From positions 3,038,001 through 3,102,000 of the forward strand of contig NZ_CP136995.1 of assembly GCF_033110285.1 (NCBI RefSeq): DNA of 64,000 bases. The letters are read 5' to 3'. This document shows positions 18,137 through 26,811 of the stretch, piece after piece (within the stretch, counting starts at the first letter, position 1; the number at the start of each line of letters is the position of its first letter). The translations under genes were made by a program, and so were the position numbers. The DNA is from Ottowia sp. SB7-C50. Its GTDB lineage: Bacteria; Pseudomonadota; Gammaproteobacteria; Burkholderiales; Burkholderiaceae_C. A model generated the notes under the pieces. That model ran no database searches and was not told the DNA's origin. It saw only the letters and a list, made by a program, of their open reading frames with translations.

Positions 18137-19289
18137 CGACGGGGACGACCGCCTCCACGCGGCCGTCCGCCAGCCCGCCGCGCACCACCACCAGCGCGTC
18201 GTGCAGGTTCACCGTGGGATCGCAGTGGCCGGGGATCAGCCACACCGTGTCGCCCAGCGCGGGCAGCACACCGCCGGGCGTGGCGGGGCGCAGCACGCCA
18301 TGCTCGTCGCCGCCGTTGCCAAACACCAGAGCCGGCTGGTCGGGCAGCGCGTGCACCAGCGGCAGGCCGCTGTCGATGGCGTGGCTCTTGTGGCCGGCGT
18401 CGCACACGGCGCGGTCGGCCGACGCGCTGATGACCTGCGACTTGACGAACAGCGCCGGCTCGAAGGCGGGCTGCGCCGGCTCGCGCGCGTTCTTCAGATA
18501 GTCGGCGTCCATGAACAGGTAGCTGCCGGGCTGGATCTCGTCCCACAGCCCGCTGGCGGCCTCGTGCGCAAAGGTGCCGGTGCCGGCGCCGGTGATGCGC
18601 GGCGGCGCCAGGTCGGCCGACGCCAGCAGCTGGCGCGTGTCGTCCAGCCGGCGCGCGGCCTCGGCGATGGCGGCGCGGCGCTCGTCGCCGGTGCGCAGGT
18701 GCTGCGCGCCGCCGTGGTAGGCATGCAGGCCGGCATAGCGCAGGCCGGGTGCGCGCTCGGCCAGCTGCCGCGCCAGTTGCAGGGTGGGATCGCCCGGCGC
18801 CACGCCGCAGCGGCCCTGGCCGATGTCGACTTCGATGTAGACGTCGATCGCCGCGTTGGTCAGGCGCATGGCCTGCGCCAGCCGCTCGATGCCTTCGGCG
18901 CTATCGACCGCGATGCCCAGTTGCCCGCCGCGCGCCTTCAGCTGGTGCGCCAGCGCGGCCACGCGGTGCAGCTTGGTGGGCGCCAGCACCTCGTTGGTGA
19001 TGAGAATGTCGTCCACGCCCCCGGCAGCCAGCGCCTCGGCCTCGTGCACCGTCTGCACGCACACGCCGACGGCGCCGGCCTGCAGCTGCAGGCGCGCGAA
19101 TTCGGCGCTCTTGTGCATCTTGGCGTGCGGGCGCAGGCGCACCCGGTGGCGCGCCACGAACTCGGCCATGCGCTGCAGGTTGCGCTGGGCGGCGTCCAGG
19201 TCAACCACCAGGGCGGGCGTTTCGATGGCCTCCACGCCCTGGCCGACCAGGGCGGTCAGGCGGTCGGAAAGCTCATGCCGTGATTTCAT
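18117..19289 (-). CDS. D-threonine aldolase / D-serine dehydratase-like PLP enzyme (DSD1 family)
   Basis: A 390-aa fold-type III PLP enzyme. The alanine-racemase-like N-terminus (ETPALVVDLDAAQRN) carries the PLP lysine motif RPHAKMHK. The C-terminal DSD1 domain ends with PGHCDPTVNLHD, the metal-binding His-x-Asp of D-threonine aldolases. It should cleave or deaminate a D-3-hydroxy amino acid; which reaction applies is unclear. The ATG at 19289 lies inside the upstream phosphatase gene (17-nt overlap), indicating coupling. Confidence 0.88.
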   Translation of the reverse strand: MKSRHELSDRLTALVGQGVEAIETPALVVDLDAAQRNLQRMAEFVARHRVRLRPHAKMHKSAEFARLQLQAGAVGVCVQTVHEAEALAAGGVDDILITNEVLAPTKLHRVAALAHQLKARGGQLGIAVDSAEGIERLAQAMRLTNAAIDVYIEVDIGQGRCGVAPGDPTLQLARQLAERAPGLRYAGLHAYHGGAQHLRTGDERRAAIAEAARRLDDTRQLLASADLAPPRITGAGTGTFAHEAASGLWDEIQPGSYLFMDADYLKNAREPAQPAFEPALFVKSQVISASADRAVCDAGHKSHAIDSGLPLVHALPDQPALVFGNGGDEHGVLRPATPGGVLPALGDTVWLIPGHCDPTVNLHDALVVVRGGLADGRVEAVVPVDGRGAH

Positions 19290-19923
19290 CGAGGGTGTCG
19301 TCTTCGAGGTGGGTGGTGTCGGCCCAGCCGACCAGCGAAAGGCCGGCATCCGGCGTCCACAGCAGGCGGTTGACCGCCGTGTTGCCGATCTGCCAGGTGC
19401 GCGCGTCCTGCAGGCCCAGGCCGGTGGCGGCGCGGTACAGCACGTCCAGCACGCCGCCGTGCGTGAACAGGGCGATGTGCTTGCCGGTGTTTTCGGCCGC
19501 CAGCGCTTGTACAGCCTGCGTGACACGCTCTCTGAACAATAGCAATGACTCGCCCTGCCCGCCCGGCGGCGACCAGGCGGGTTCGCGCCGGCGCCAGCGT
19601 TCGGCATCGTCGGGCCAGGTGTCGGCGATCTCGGCGTAGGTCTGGCCCTGGAAGTCGCCGAAGCAGCGCTCGCGCAGCGCCGCGTTGGCCACCAGCGGCG
19701 CGCCGGTGGCGTCGGCCACGGTGCGCGCGGTTTCAAACGCGCGGGCCAGGTCGCTGCTGACGATCAGGTCGATGGCGTCGCGCCCGGCCAGGGCGCGCGC
19801 CAGGCGGCGGGCCTGCGCGCGGCCGGTATCGTTCAGCGGAATATCCAGGTGGCCCTGGATGCGTCCGCCCACGTTCCAGGCGGTTTCTCCGTGCCGAATG
19901 GCGAGGATGCGGGTGGCTTGCAT
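19273..19923 (-). CDS. histidine phosphatase family protein
   Basis: A 216-aa member of the phosphoglycerate-mutase-like branch-1 phosphatases. The phospho-acceptor motif IRHGETAWN is near the N-terminus, the ERCFGDFQG region follows, and the second catalytic His is in FTHGGVLDVLY. Such proteins include alpha-ribazole phosphatase and broad-specificity sugar or nucleotide phosphatases; no cobalamin genes are nearby to favour the former. It is translationally coupled to the downstream PLP enzyme. A weak family-A repeat lies in the coding sequence near 19501-19547. Confidence 0.88.
   Translation of the reverse strand: MQATRILAIRHGETAWNVGGRIQGHLDIPLNDTGRAQARRLARALAGRDAIDLIVSSDLARAFETARTVADATGAPLVANAALRERCFGDFQGQTYAEIADTWPDDAERWRRREPAWSPPGGQGESLLLFRERVTQAVQALAAENTGKHIALFTHGGVLDVLYRAATGLGLQDARTWQIGNTAVNRLLWTPDAGLSLVGWADTTHLEDDTLDEITA
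19501..19547 (+). repeat. degenerate palindromic repeat family A (inside histidine phosphatase gene)
   Basis: It reads CAGCGCTTGTACAGC... then ACACGCTCT and AATAGCAAT, so only part of the family-A consensus is preserved. It is in frame. Confidence 0.4.
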
Positions 19924-19972
19924 GGCGCCATCATGCCATCGCGGCGTGGCGGCGCGCCGCGTTTGCCGGCCG

Positions 19973-20632
19973 TCAGCGCGCGGGCGTGGCAGACACCGGC
20001 GCCGGGGGCGCGGGGGGCGGCAGCAGCGGCACGCCGACGCGGCGCACGGGCTGCGCCGGCTGCGGATAGCCTTCGAGCGCGGCGACGAACAGCGCCGCCA
20101 GCACGTTCTCGGTGTCGTGCCAGGGGCCGTCGTGGCGGGCGCGCGTGTCGTAGACGATCTGGCCGGTCTGCACATCGCGCATCAGCAGGCTGACTTCGCT
20201 GGCGTAGACGGGAATCGACGGGTCCTGCAGCGGCCAGCCCAGGCCGAAGCCGATGCCGCCGCCGCGCCAGCCGCGCCCAATACCCATGCCGAGCGCCAGG
20301 CTGGCGTTGCTGCGGCCGCTGTAGAACGCATCGTCCATCCAGTACGCGTTGACATAGCCGCCCACCTGCACGCTGACGCGCGGCCGTGCGTCGTCGCGCA
20401 CCACGCCCACGCGGGCCAAGGCAGCCTGCGCCATGGCTTCCAGCTTTTCGGGCGCGGGCTGGCCGGCCACCAGCGGGCCGCGTTCAAACCGGTAGTGGGC
20501 GCCCTGCAGCACCGCGTTGCCCGGCGGCTGCGCGGCGCTGGTGCGCACGTCGGCCCCCACGGTGCGCGGGCCGGTGGCGCACGCCGTCAGGGCACTTGCT
20601 AGCAAAATAAGAGCTGTCCGCGCAAACCACAT
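19973..20632 (-). CDS. DUF4136-type lipoprotein
   Basis: A 219-aa predicted lipoprotein. It has a short hydrophobic signal with lipobox LTAC near residue 18, then a DUF4136-like body with glycine-rich GMGIGRGWRGGG and the conserved VYASEVSLLMRD strand region. The C-terminus is proline-rich. The function of the family is unknown; it is presumably anchored in the outer or inner membrane facing the periplasm. It lies between ttcA and the phosphatase gene, all on the minus strand. Confidence 0.75.
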   Translation of the reverse strand: MWFARTALILLASALTACATGPRTVGADVRTSAAQPPGNAVLQGAHYRFERGPLVAGQPAPEKLEAMAQAALARVGVVRDDARPRVSVQVGGYVNAYWMDDAFYSGRSNASLALGMGIGRGWRGGGIGFGLGWPLQDPSIPVYASEVSLLMRDVQTGQIVYDTRARHDGPWHDTENVLAALFVAALEGYPQPAQPVRRVGVPLLPPPAPPAPVSATPAR

Positions 20633-20664
20633 CAGCGCACCCCCCGGGATTTTTCCCAAAAAAA

Positions 20665-21600
20665 TCAGGCGTGGACCAGCGCCACGCCGCCGAACGGCGC
20701 ACCCACCGGCTCGGGCAGCGGCGCCTCGTCGAAGGCGGTGTCGCCGTCGGCGTCGGGCACGCCCGTGGCCTTCAGGTTCCTGAAATCGTGCAAGGTTCCG
20801 TCCATCAGGTGCGAGGGCACCACGTTCTGCAGCGCGGTGGCCATGTTTTCGATGCGGCCGGGGTACTTCTTCTGCCATTCGCGCAGCATGTCGCCGATCT
20901 GCTTGCGCTGCAGGTTCTCCTGGCTGCCGCACAGGTTGCACGGGATGATGGGGAACTGCCGGTGCGCCGCCCAGGCCACCAGGTCGCGCTCGTCCACATA
21001 GGCCAGCGGGCGGATGACGATGAATTCGCCGTTGTCGCTGGTCAGCTTGGGCGGCATGCCCTTGATCTTGCCGCCGAAGAACATGTTGAGCAGCAGCGTC
21101 TGCAGCATGTCGTCACGGTGGTGGCCCAGCGCGATCTTGTTGCACTTGAGCCGCCGCGCCACGCTGTACAGAATGCCCCGCCGCAGGCGCGAGCACAGGC
21201 TGCAGGTGGTCTTGCCCTCGGGGATCTTGGCCTTGACGATGCTGTAGGTGTCCTGCGTCTCGATGTGGTGCTCGACGCCCAGGTCTTTCAGGTAATTGGG
21301 CAGCACCTCGGCCGGAAAGCCCGGCTGCTTCTGGTCCAGGTTGACGGCCACCAGCTCAAAGCGCACCGGCGCGCGCGCCTGCAGCTTCATCAGCACGTCG
21401 AGCAGGCCATAGCTGTCCTTGCCGCCCGACAGGCAGACCATCACGCGGTCGCCTTCCTCGATCATGTGGAAGTCAGCAATCGCCTGGCCGACCTGGCGGC
21501 ACAGGCGCTTTTCGAGCTTGAGCGCCTCGCGCTCGGCGCAGGTGCGCGCGGCGGGGCCGGCCTGCACCGCCGTGTCTTCGGAAACCATCCGGTTGCTCAT
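20665..21600 (-). CDS. ttcA: tRNA 2-thiocytidine biosynthesis protein TtcA
   Basis: A 311-aa enzyme that thiolates C32 of certain tRNAs, using ATP and an Fe-S cluster. The PP-loop [13 protein letters not shown] is present, as are two cysteine pairs, CSLCSRL and CNLCGS, the usual arrangement of TtcA (the third cysteine pattern lies between). The length is normal. It acts in the cytoplasm and has no functional link to its neighbours. Confidence 0.96.
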   Translation of the reverse strand: MSNRMVSEDTAVQAGPAARTCAEREALKLEKRLCRQVGQAIADFHMIEEGDRVMVCLSGGKDSYGLLDVLMKLQARAPVRFELVAVNLDQKQPGFPAEVLPNYLKDLGVEHHIETQDTYSIVKAKIPEGKTTCSLCSRLRRGILYSVARRLKCNKIALGHHRDDMLQTLLLNMFFGGKIKGMPPKLTSDNGEFIVIRPLAYVDERDLVAWAAHRQFPIIPCNLCGSQENLQRKQIGDMLREWQKKYPGRIENMATALQNVVPSHLMDGTLHDFRNLKATGVPDADGDTAFDEAPLPEPVGAPFGGVALVHA

Positions 21601-21685
21601 CGCCCGATTGTCCTACGTCCGCCGCCCACCCGCACACCGGGCTTCAGCCAACAATACTCTCCGGCTGAGGTCACATAACCACAAA

Positions 21686-22847
21686 TCAATAGAAATGCCG
21701 TCGAGCACCATACCCCAGCAGCAACCCGCACGACAACACGAGCAGAGCCCATAGCCCCAAAGTCGGCACGGCCGTCGGCTGCGCCACCACCGTAATCGCG
21801 GCCAGGGCGCTGGCGCACACTGGGGGCGCAAGAGCGGGCAGCGCGCAGATTTGGTACGGGTAGCTGTAGGTGCCTGGCGTGGTGCCGGGCGCGATGGTGA
21901 TGGTGCCGTCATCCGCCATGGTGATAGCGCCCTGGGCCGGCACCGGCGCCGTGCCGGGCGTTACGGTGACATTGGTGCCGACCACGGCCGCCGTGCCATT
22001 GGCCGTGTCGTTGACCACAACACTGGCGGTCGTGGCGCCTGCGGCAGTCACTCTGTAGTTGTCGTTGCGTGCAACCAGCGCAGGGTACAAGCCGGCCACG
22101 TTGACATCATCGAAATCGACCGCAAGCCGATCTGTATCTACACGGGGGGGCTGGTGCCAGCATGAAGGCGACCTGCTGGGCCGTGGAGGGAATCGTGAAG
22201 TTGACGGTACACGCCGCCCATGCGCTGGTATTGGTGCACACCTGCGTATTCAAGAGCGTCCAGCCGCTTGTACCTGCCGTCGAATCACGGCTGTAGACGC
22301 GAATCAAGCCGTCTCCACCGACATAGCCTTGGGGATAAAACCGGCTGCCAGCATAGCGAGGGTACGGATTGGCGCGCGAAAAAACGGTGATGGAGCGCGC
22401 GCCCGTGCCAGTGCTCGCCACGCGGAAAATCTGACCTTGCTGATCGGGCGCGCCATTCGCCCAGGAACCGTCCCACGATGCGGTCGGCGTGAACCCATCA
22501 TTGGGATTGCGCATCACGGAGATGTAGCAACTTCCGCCGTTGGCTGGGGCATCGGCTTTGCCGCAGACACGGTCGCCGTCCATGCGAAATGCCGCCGTGT
22601 TCAAAGCGCCAATGTCATCAAACGGATTGCGATCAAGGTTGTTCCAACAACTCGTCGGAGTACTCCCGCTGTAGCCACAGTCAAACGCGCCTTCCCCGCC
22701 GCTTGGCGGGACTTCAAAGCCGATCATCTGGGCTGCCGCGGACGCCGCGACCGTAGCCCAAAGCACCGCACCCATAAAACCACATCGCAACGCGCGTGCG
22801 CTCAATGAGCGAACCGGCATTCGTAGCCAAAACATCATCACGCCCAT
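21686..22847 (-). pseudogene. IPTL-CTERM surface protein 1, frameshifted at a C7 tract
   Basis: A secreted protein with a signal peptide (ending ATVAASAAAQ), a cysteine-containing beta-rich body and a C-terminal IPTL-CTERM sorting tail (VPTLGLWALLVLSCG, then GARRHFY). The frame breaks at seven G on the plus strand (22144-22150). With six, the two halves join as APAP-R-VDTDRLAVDFDDVNV, restoring one protein of about 385 residues. AAGGG 6 nt upstream supports the start. IPTL-CTERM proteins are thought to be processed by exosortase XrtH and displayed on the surface. The break is phase variation, decay or sequencing error. Confidence 0.8.
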
Positions 22848-22965
22848 AACCGCCCTTCTTGATCATTGCTCGAGCACATATGAAATGCACACGATGAAAC
22901 CCACGAGTCCAAGACAATTATTGCAACAAAAAGTTTGCATACAGCCCGCAAATAAGGGGGTGCAG
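22848..22965. other. gap between folB and IPTL-CTERM gene 1
   Basis: About 118 nt, locally richer in A+T, presumably carrying the promoter of IPTL-CTERM gene 1 on the minus strand. I could not fix a convincing -35/-10 pair. Confidence 0.35.
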
Positions 22966-23343
22966 TCACCACCGCCCCGCCTCCATCCGTATCGCCACCG
23001 CGCAGTCGTCAAAAATTTCCAGTTTGGTGATCTTCACCCGCACGCCCAGCACACCGGGCAGTTGCAGCAGCCGCTGACTGAGCTTGCCGATCATCGACTC
23101 CAGAAGGTTCACGTGCTCGGCCGTGCACTCGTCAATGATGATCTGGCGCACCTTGCGGTAGTCCAGCACGTGGGTGATGTCGTCGTCGCGCGGGTGCAGC
23201 GGCTGCGCGCCCAGGTTCAGTTCGGCGTCGACCTGGATCGGCTGTGTGCTGCTGCGCTCGTGCGCCAGAATGCCCAGGCTGGCGTCAAAGCGCAGACCGG
23301 TCAGCGTCAGGCTCTGGTCGCCAGTGGCGGGTGTGTCGGTCAT
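22966..23343 (-). CDS. folB: dihydroneopterin aldolase
   Basis: A 125-aa enzyme of folate synthesis that converts dihydroneopterin to 6-hydroxymethyl-dihydropterin and glycolaldehyde. It shows LRFDASLGILAHER (catalytic Glu), the conserved LDYRKV and VKITKLEIFD (catalytic Lys region). Its ATG overlaps the upstream SDR stop by 4 nt, so the two are coupled; that SDR resembles pteridine reductases, consistent with a shared pterin role. Confidence 0.93.
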   Translation of the reverse strand: MTDTPATGDQSLTLTGLRFDASLGILAHERSSTQPIQVDAELNLGAQPLHPRDDDITHVLDYRKVRQIIIDECTAEHVNLLESMIGKLSQRLLQLPGVLGVRVKITKLEIFDDCAVAIRMEAGRW

Positions 23344-24182
23344 GGCTGCATCATCGAAAAATCGCGCTCGAACTTCATCAGGTGCTGCCCGCCATCAACC
23401 AGCAGCGTGCTGCCAGTGATGGAGTGGTTTTGCAACGCAAAGCACACGGTGCTGGCCACATCCTCTGGTGTGGAGGAGCGGCCCAGCGGGCTTTGCGTGT
23501 GCAGCGCCTCGAACTGCGCCGGTTGCAGCAGGTGACTGGTCAGTGTCAGGCCCGGTGCTACGCCGACCACGCGCACGCGCGGCGCCAGGGCCTGCGCCAG
23601 CAGCGTGGTGGCCGACAGCAGCGCAGCCTTGCTGAGCGTGTAGCTCAGAAAATCCGGGTTGGGGTTGAACAGTTTCTGGTCCAGCAGGTTGACCACGCAG
23701 CCGCTGGCGGCGGGCGCATCGCGCGCGGCCAGGTGCTCGGCAAGCGCCTGCGCCATCAGCACCGGCGCGGCGGTGTTGGTGCGCCAGTGACGCTCCATCA
23801 CGGCGTAGCCAAAGCTGGCAGCGTCGTCGTAGTCGAACAGCGCTGCACTGTTGACTACGGCGTCCACCGCGCCCAGATCGGCCACCACGCGCGGCAGCAG
23901 CGCACGGGTTGCAGCCTCGTCCGAGAGATCGGCACCGAAAGCGGCACAACCCGGCTTCCATTCAGCACATTCAGCTACGGTTTCAAGAGCACCCTGACGC
24001 GAAGTGTGATAGTGCACGGCCACCCGCCAACCCGCTTGTGCGCAGGCCAACGCAATCGCGCGGCCCAGGCGTCGCGCCGCGCCAGTGACGAGAACGGTTC
24101 GGCCGTTTGGTGGAGAGTGCAAGGAAGGTGATTCGGTTGCGCGGGACAAGACCGCCAGTTTACCCACGCCACCGCGCGCCAA
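23340..24182 (-). CDS. SDR oxidoreductase, pteridine-reductase-like
   Basis: Up to 280 aa. It has the TGAARRLG nucleotide motif (the arginine pair is typical of PTR1/FolM pteridine reductases), the NSAALFDYDD strand, the catalytic SYTLSKAA (Tyr-x3-Lys) and VDGGQHL near the end. It is probably an NADPH-dependent dihydropterin/dihydrofolate reductase, supported by the 4-nt overlap with folB. The start is uncertain: the longest form begins at TTG 24182, and no ATG precedes the nucleotide motif. Confidence 0.82.
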   Translation of the reverse strand: MARGGVGKLAVLSRATESPSLHSPPNGRTVLVTGAARRLGRAIALACAQAGWRVAVHYHTSRQGALETVAECAEWKPGCAAFGADLSDEAATRALLPRVVADLGAVDAVVNSAALFDYDDAASFGYAVMERHWRTNTAAPVLMAQALAEHLAARDAPAASGCVVNLLDQKLFNPNPDFLSYTLSKAALLSATTLLAQALAPRVRVVGVAPGLTLTSHLLQPAQFEALHTQSPLGRSSTPEDVASTVCFALQNHSITGSTLLVDGGQHLMKFERDFSMMQP

Positions 24183-24199
24183 AGCACCCCAGCCGCGGA

Positions 24200-25331
24200 T
24201 CAGCCCCGACGCTTCGGATGCCGCCCCATTCCCGCAACGCCCAGCAATGCAACCAGCATGGCCAGCGCGCCAAACTCCAGCGTGGGCACCTGCACCGGCA
24301 CGGGCGCCACCACGCGCAGCTTGACCACAGCGTAGTCTCGCACCGGGTCACAGCCATCTCCACCGCCGTAAAACACCTGACCGTCGTCCGTGTAACCTGC
24401 AGGGATTGACGCACTGCCGATGCCCGTACCGTAGACGTAAAACAGGTCATATTCACCTGGCGGCAGGCTGGCCGGGACGACGAGAAGCCCGTTTCTCTGG
24501 ATCTTCACGCCGAGCGGCAAAGTCATGGACGGCTCTGTGTTCCAAATGGACAAGGGGTCAAATGCTGGCGAGGTGAAGACGCTCGAGTGGAAATTCAGCG
24601 CAGCCGGATTGGTGGCATCAGTCTTGTAGCCAGCCATGGTCCGTCGCATGCACACCGACCCCCATCGGACCGCGTCTGGCTGGGCCGGGTCAACCGGTTT
24701 CATGGGACCGGCATTGCCCGCCTGATCGTTTGCCAGAAGATCGTACGATTTGGCAGTGCCGGCAACATGCGTGAACGTGTCCGAGATGGCGTCGTAGATC
24801 GGCGTCCATGCGTACACCAAGGTGTTGTTGCCTTCGAACCCTTTGGTTTCGTTGGCCGCGCTGGTAGTCAGCACATAGCGGGCATCCGTAAACCCGAAGT
24901 CGGCGCCCCCCCATCTGACCGCCAAGCGGCGCCCTGAAACGACACTCCATCCCATCGCCGTCCATATTGGCAGGCTGCAGCACATAGGGGCCAGAAAGTG
25001 GGGCAGCGCTGCCATCGTTGAACTTACAAAGGTACGGCGCTATGGTCCGATCCACCACCGAGCCGTCGTTGGCGCGCATTTGCAAAGTTGCTCCGCACTG
25101 CACCCCAGTGGCTTGTGCGGTGCCCAGGTTCTGGCAATAGGCTGTAGCCCATGCGTCGTCCGAAGGCCCGTAAGGCTGCGGCAGACCGCTCACCCACCGC
25201 ACCTTCACATCCACAGCGGGTGCCGTTTGCGCGAGCGCCGCGCCCGCGACACCAAGACTCAAGGCGAACGCCGCCCATACTTTGCCCACCCAGCGCTTGC
25301 TGAAGGTGCGTGATCGAACGCAATAACCCAT
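24200..25331 (-). pseudogene. IPTL-CTERM surface protein 2, frameshifted at a G7/C7 tract
   Basis: A signal peptide (to AGAALAQ), then a body closely related to the intact neighbour at 25427-26596, ending in VPTLEFGALAMLVALLG and a basic tail (RHPKRRG). The frame breaks at C7 on the plus strand (24907-24913). Deleting one base restores GGQMGGADFGFTDARY, which aligns with GGQQGGADYPFTDARY of the paralogue. GGGAG about 8 nt upstream supports ATG 25331. Shared stretches such as AKSYDLLANDQAG show tandem duplication. The broken frame may be an ON/OFF switch or an indel error. Confidence 0.82.
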
Positions 25332-25426
25332 GACACACTCCCTTACATCAACTTGAATGCTCGCCGGATCTGCTGTGCTTTCGTCGCCAGTCAAGTGCAC
25401 CAGCTCTTCCGTTTGGTCGTCCACGT

Positions 25427-26596
25427 TTAATCCCGCTGCGGGAAAGGCCGCTCGGCAAAGTGCCGCCGCCTCTGCCGGAGTCCAGCCGCACCAACCAACG
25501 CGCCCAACGCGACCAGCGCGCCAAACTCGAGTGTGGGCACCTGCACCGGCACGGGCGCCACCACGCGCAGCTTGACCAGCGCGTAGTCACCTTTGCTTTC
25601 GCAGCCAGCCATGTCGAACGTTCCGTCATCCGCATAGCCCGTGGGAAAGGGCTTTTTGTTCCATTGATTGGGCACGAAGTGATAGAACAGGTCGTAGTTG
25701 CCCGGAGGCAACGTGGCGGGAACGGTCATCATGCCGTTGCGGTTGAAGACCACGCCCAGCGGCAACGTGGCGGCGTAAGGCCTGTTGGGACGGTCGGTGC
25801 TGTTCGGGTCGGTGGTGAGTTGCACCTCACCGGTGAAGACGCTCGAATGAAAGGTCAATTGGGTCGGGTCGGTCTGGTCGGTTGCGTACCCCGTGGCCAT
25901 GGGGCCCCACACACAAATCTGGCCGCCGCGCCAGGCCATGGGGTTCGCCGGGTCCAAAGGGCCGGGCGGGCTGGCACGGCCGGCCTGGTCGTTCGCCATC
26001 AGGTCGTAGGACTTGGAGGTACCGACGGTATGCGTGATGACGTCGCTGATCGCGTCATAGATGGGCACCCAACTGCTGTCGAATGTGGCGGAGACATTCG
26101 CGTTGCCCATGGTCCAGTGGTAGCGGGCGTCGGTGAAGGGGTAGTCGGCGCCGCCTTGCTGTCCGCCAAATTGGCTGAACGCGCTGCAGATCACGCTGTC
26201 GCCGTCCTGCCCCACAGGTTGCAAGGTGAACGGCGCCGTCACCACTGTCGAATTGGTGGCGTAGCCAGTGCCCCTGCCGACGCGGCAGCTACCCACCGAG
26301 TCGGGCGCGCGAGCAACGATCGATCCGTCACTGGCCAGCATCTGGAACTGGGGAGAGCACGACACATTCGCAACCACCTGGCTGCCCAGATTCATGCAGG
26401 CGACGGTCGAACCCGAGCCGCCACTGGGGCCGCTGGTGTTTTGCGTATTGCCGCTGAACCTGACAATCTGCAACGCAGGCCCCGGGTCGGGCTGGGCTAC
26501 GGCGTTGCCCAGCCCTGCCCAAGTCAACACCATTGCCGCCACCATGCGCCACGCATGTTTGCGCAACGCGGCCCCCGTCTCGACTCGATTGGTCAT
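25427..26596 (-). CDS. IPTL-CTERM surface protein 3 (intact)
   Basis: A 389-aa secreted protein. A signal peptide ends at AGLGNAVAQ. The body is rich in N, G and T with paired cysteines, and contains KSYDLMANDQAG. The C-terminal sorting tail reads PVQVPTLEFGALVALGALVG followed by RQRRRHF. It is the full-length relative of the broken gene at 24200-25331, in which the G7 tract corresponds to a non-homopolymeric GGCGGC here. Presumably displayed at the cell surface; ligand or role unknown. It is probably first in an operon with gene 2, the SDR and folB. Confidence 0.82.
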   Translation of the reverse strand: MTNRVETGAALRKHAWRMVAAMVLTWAGLGNAVAQPDPGPALQIVRFSGNTQNTSGPSGGSGSTVACMNLGSQVVANVSCSPQFQMLASDGSIVARAPDSVGSCRVGRGTGYATNSTVVTAPFTLQPVGQDGDSVICSAFSQFGGQQGGADYPFTDARYHWTMGNANVSATFDSSWVPIYDAISDVITHTVGTSKSYDLMANDQAGRASPPGPLDPANPMAWRGGQICVWGPMATGYATDQTDPTQLTFHSSVFTGEVQLTTDPNSTDRPNRPYAATLPLGVVFNRNGMMTVPATLPPGNYDLFYHFVPNQWNKKPFPTGYADDGTFDMAGCESKGDYALVKLRVVAPVPVQVPTLEFGALVALGALVGAAGLRQRRRHFAERPFPQRD

Positions 26597-26652
26597 GCGT
26601 TGTCCCTGATAGTGAGGTCTTTTGATGGCAGCGCCAAAATTCGAAATGGAAT

Positions 26653-26669
26653 GTAAGACAATTTCTTAC
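26653..26669. promoter_or_regulatory. candidate operator, perfect inverted repeat
   Basis: GTAAGA-CAATT-TCTTAC, with 6-bp perfect arms, sits about 57 nt upstream of IPTL-CTERM gene 3 in the divergent gap to the methyltransferase gene. The local sequence is A+T-rich compared with the genes. It could bind a regulator of the surface-protein genes; no regulator is linked. Confidence 0.4.
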
Positions 26670-26811
26670 CTGTATCCACCCTTTGAGGCCTTATGGCGCA
26701 CTTGGTATTTATTTGGTGCCAAAAAAGTCACGGACGGAGCGCCGCGAAAACCTGACGATTGCGCAGCCGAGGCGGTGCCAGCGCCCCTGCGCATTCAACG
26801 ACAATGCGCCG

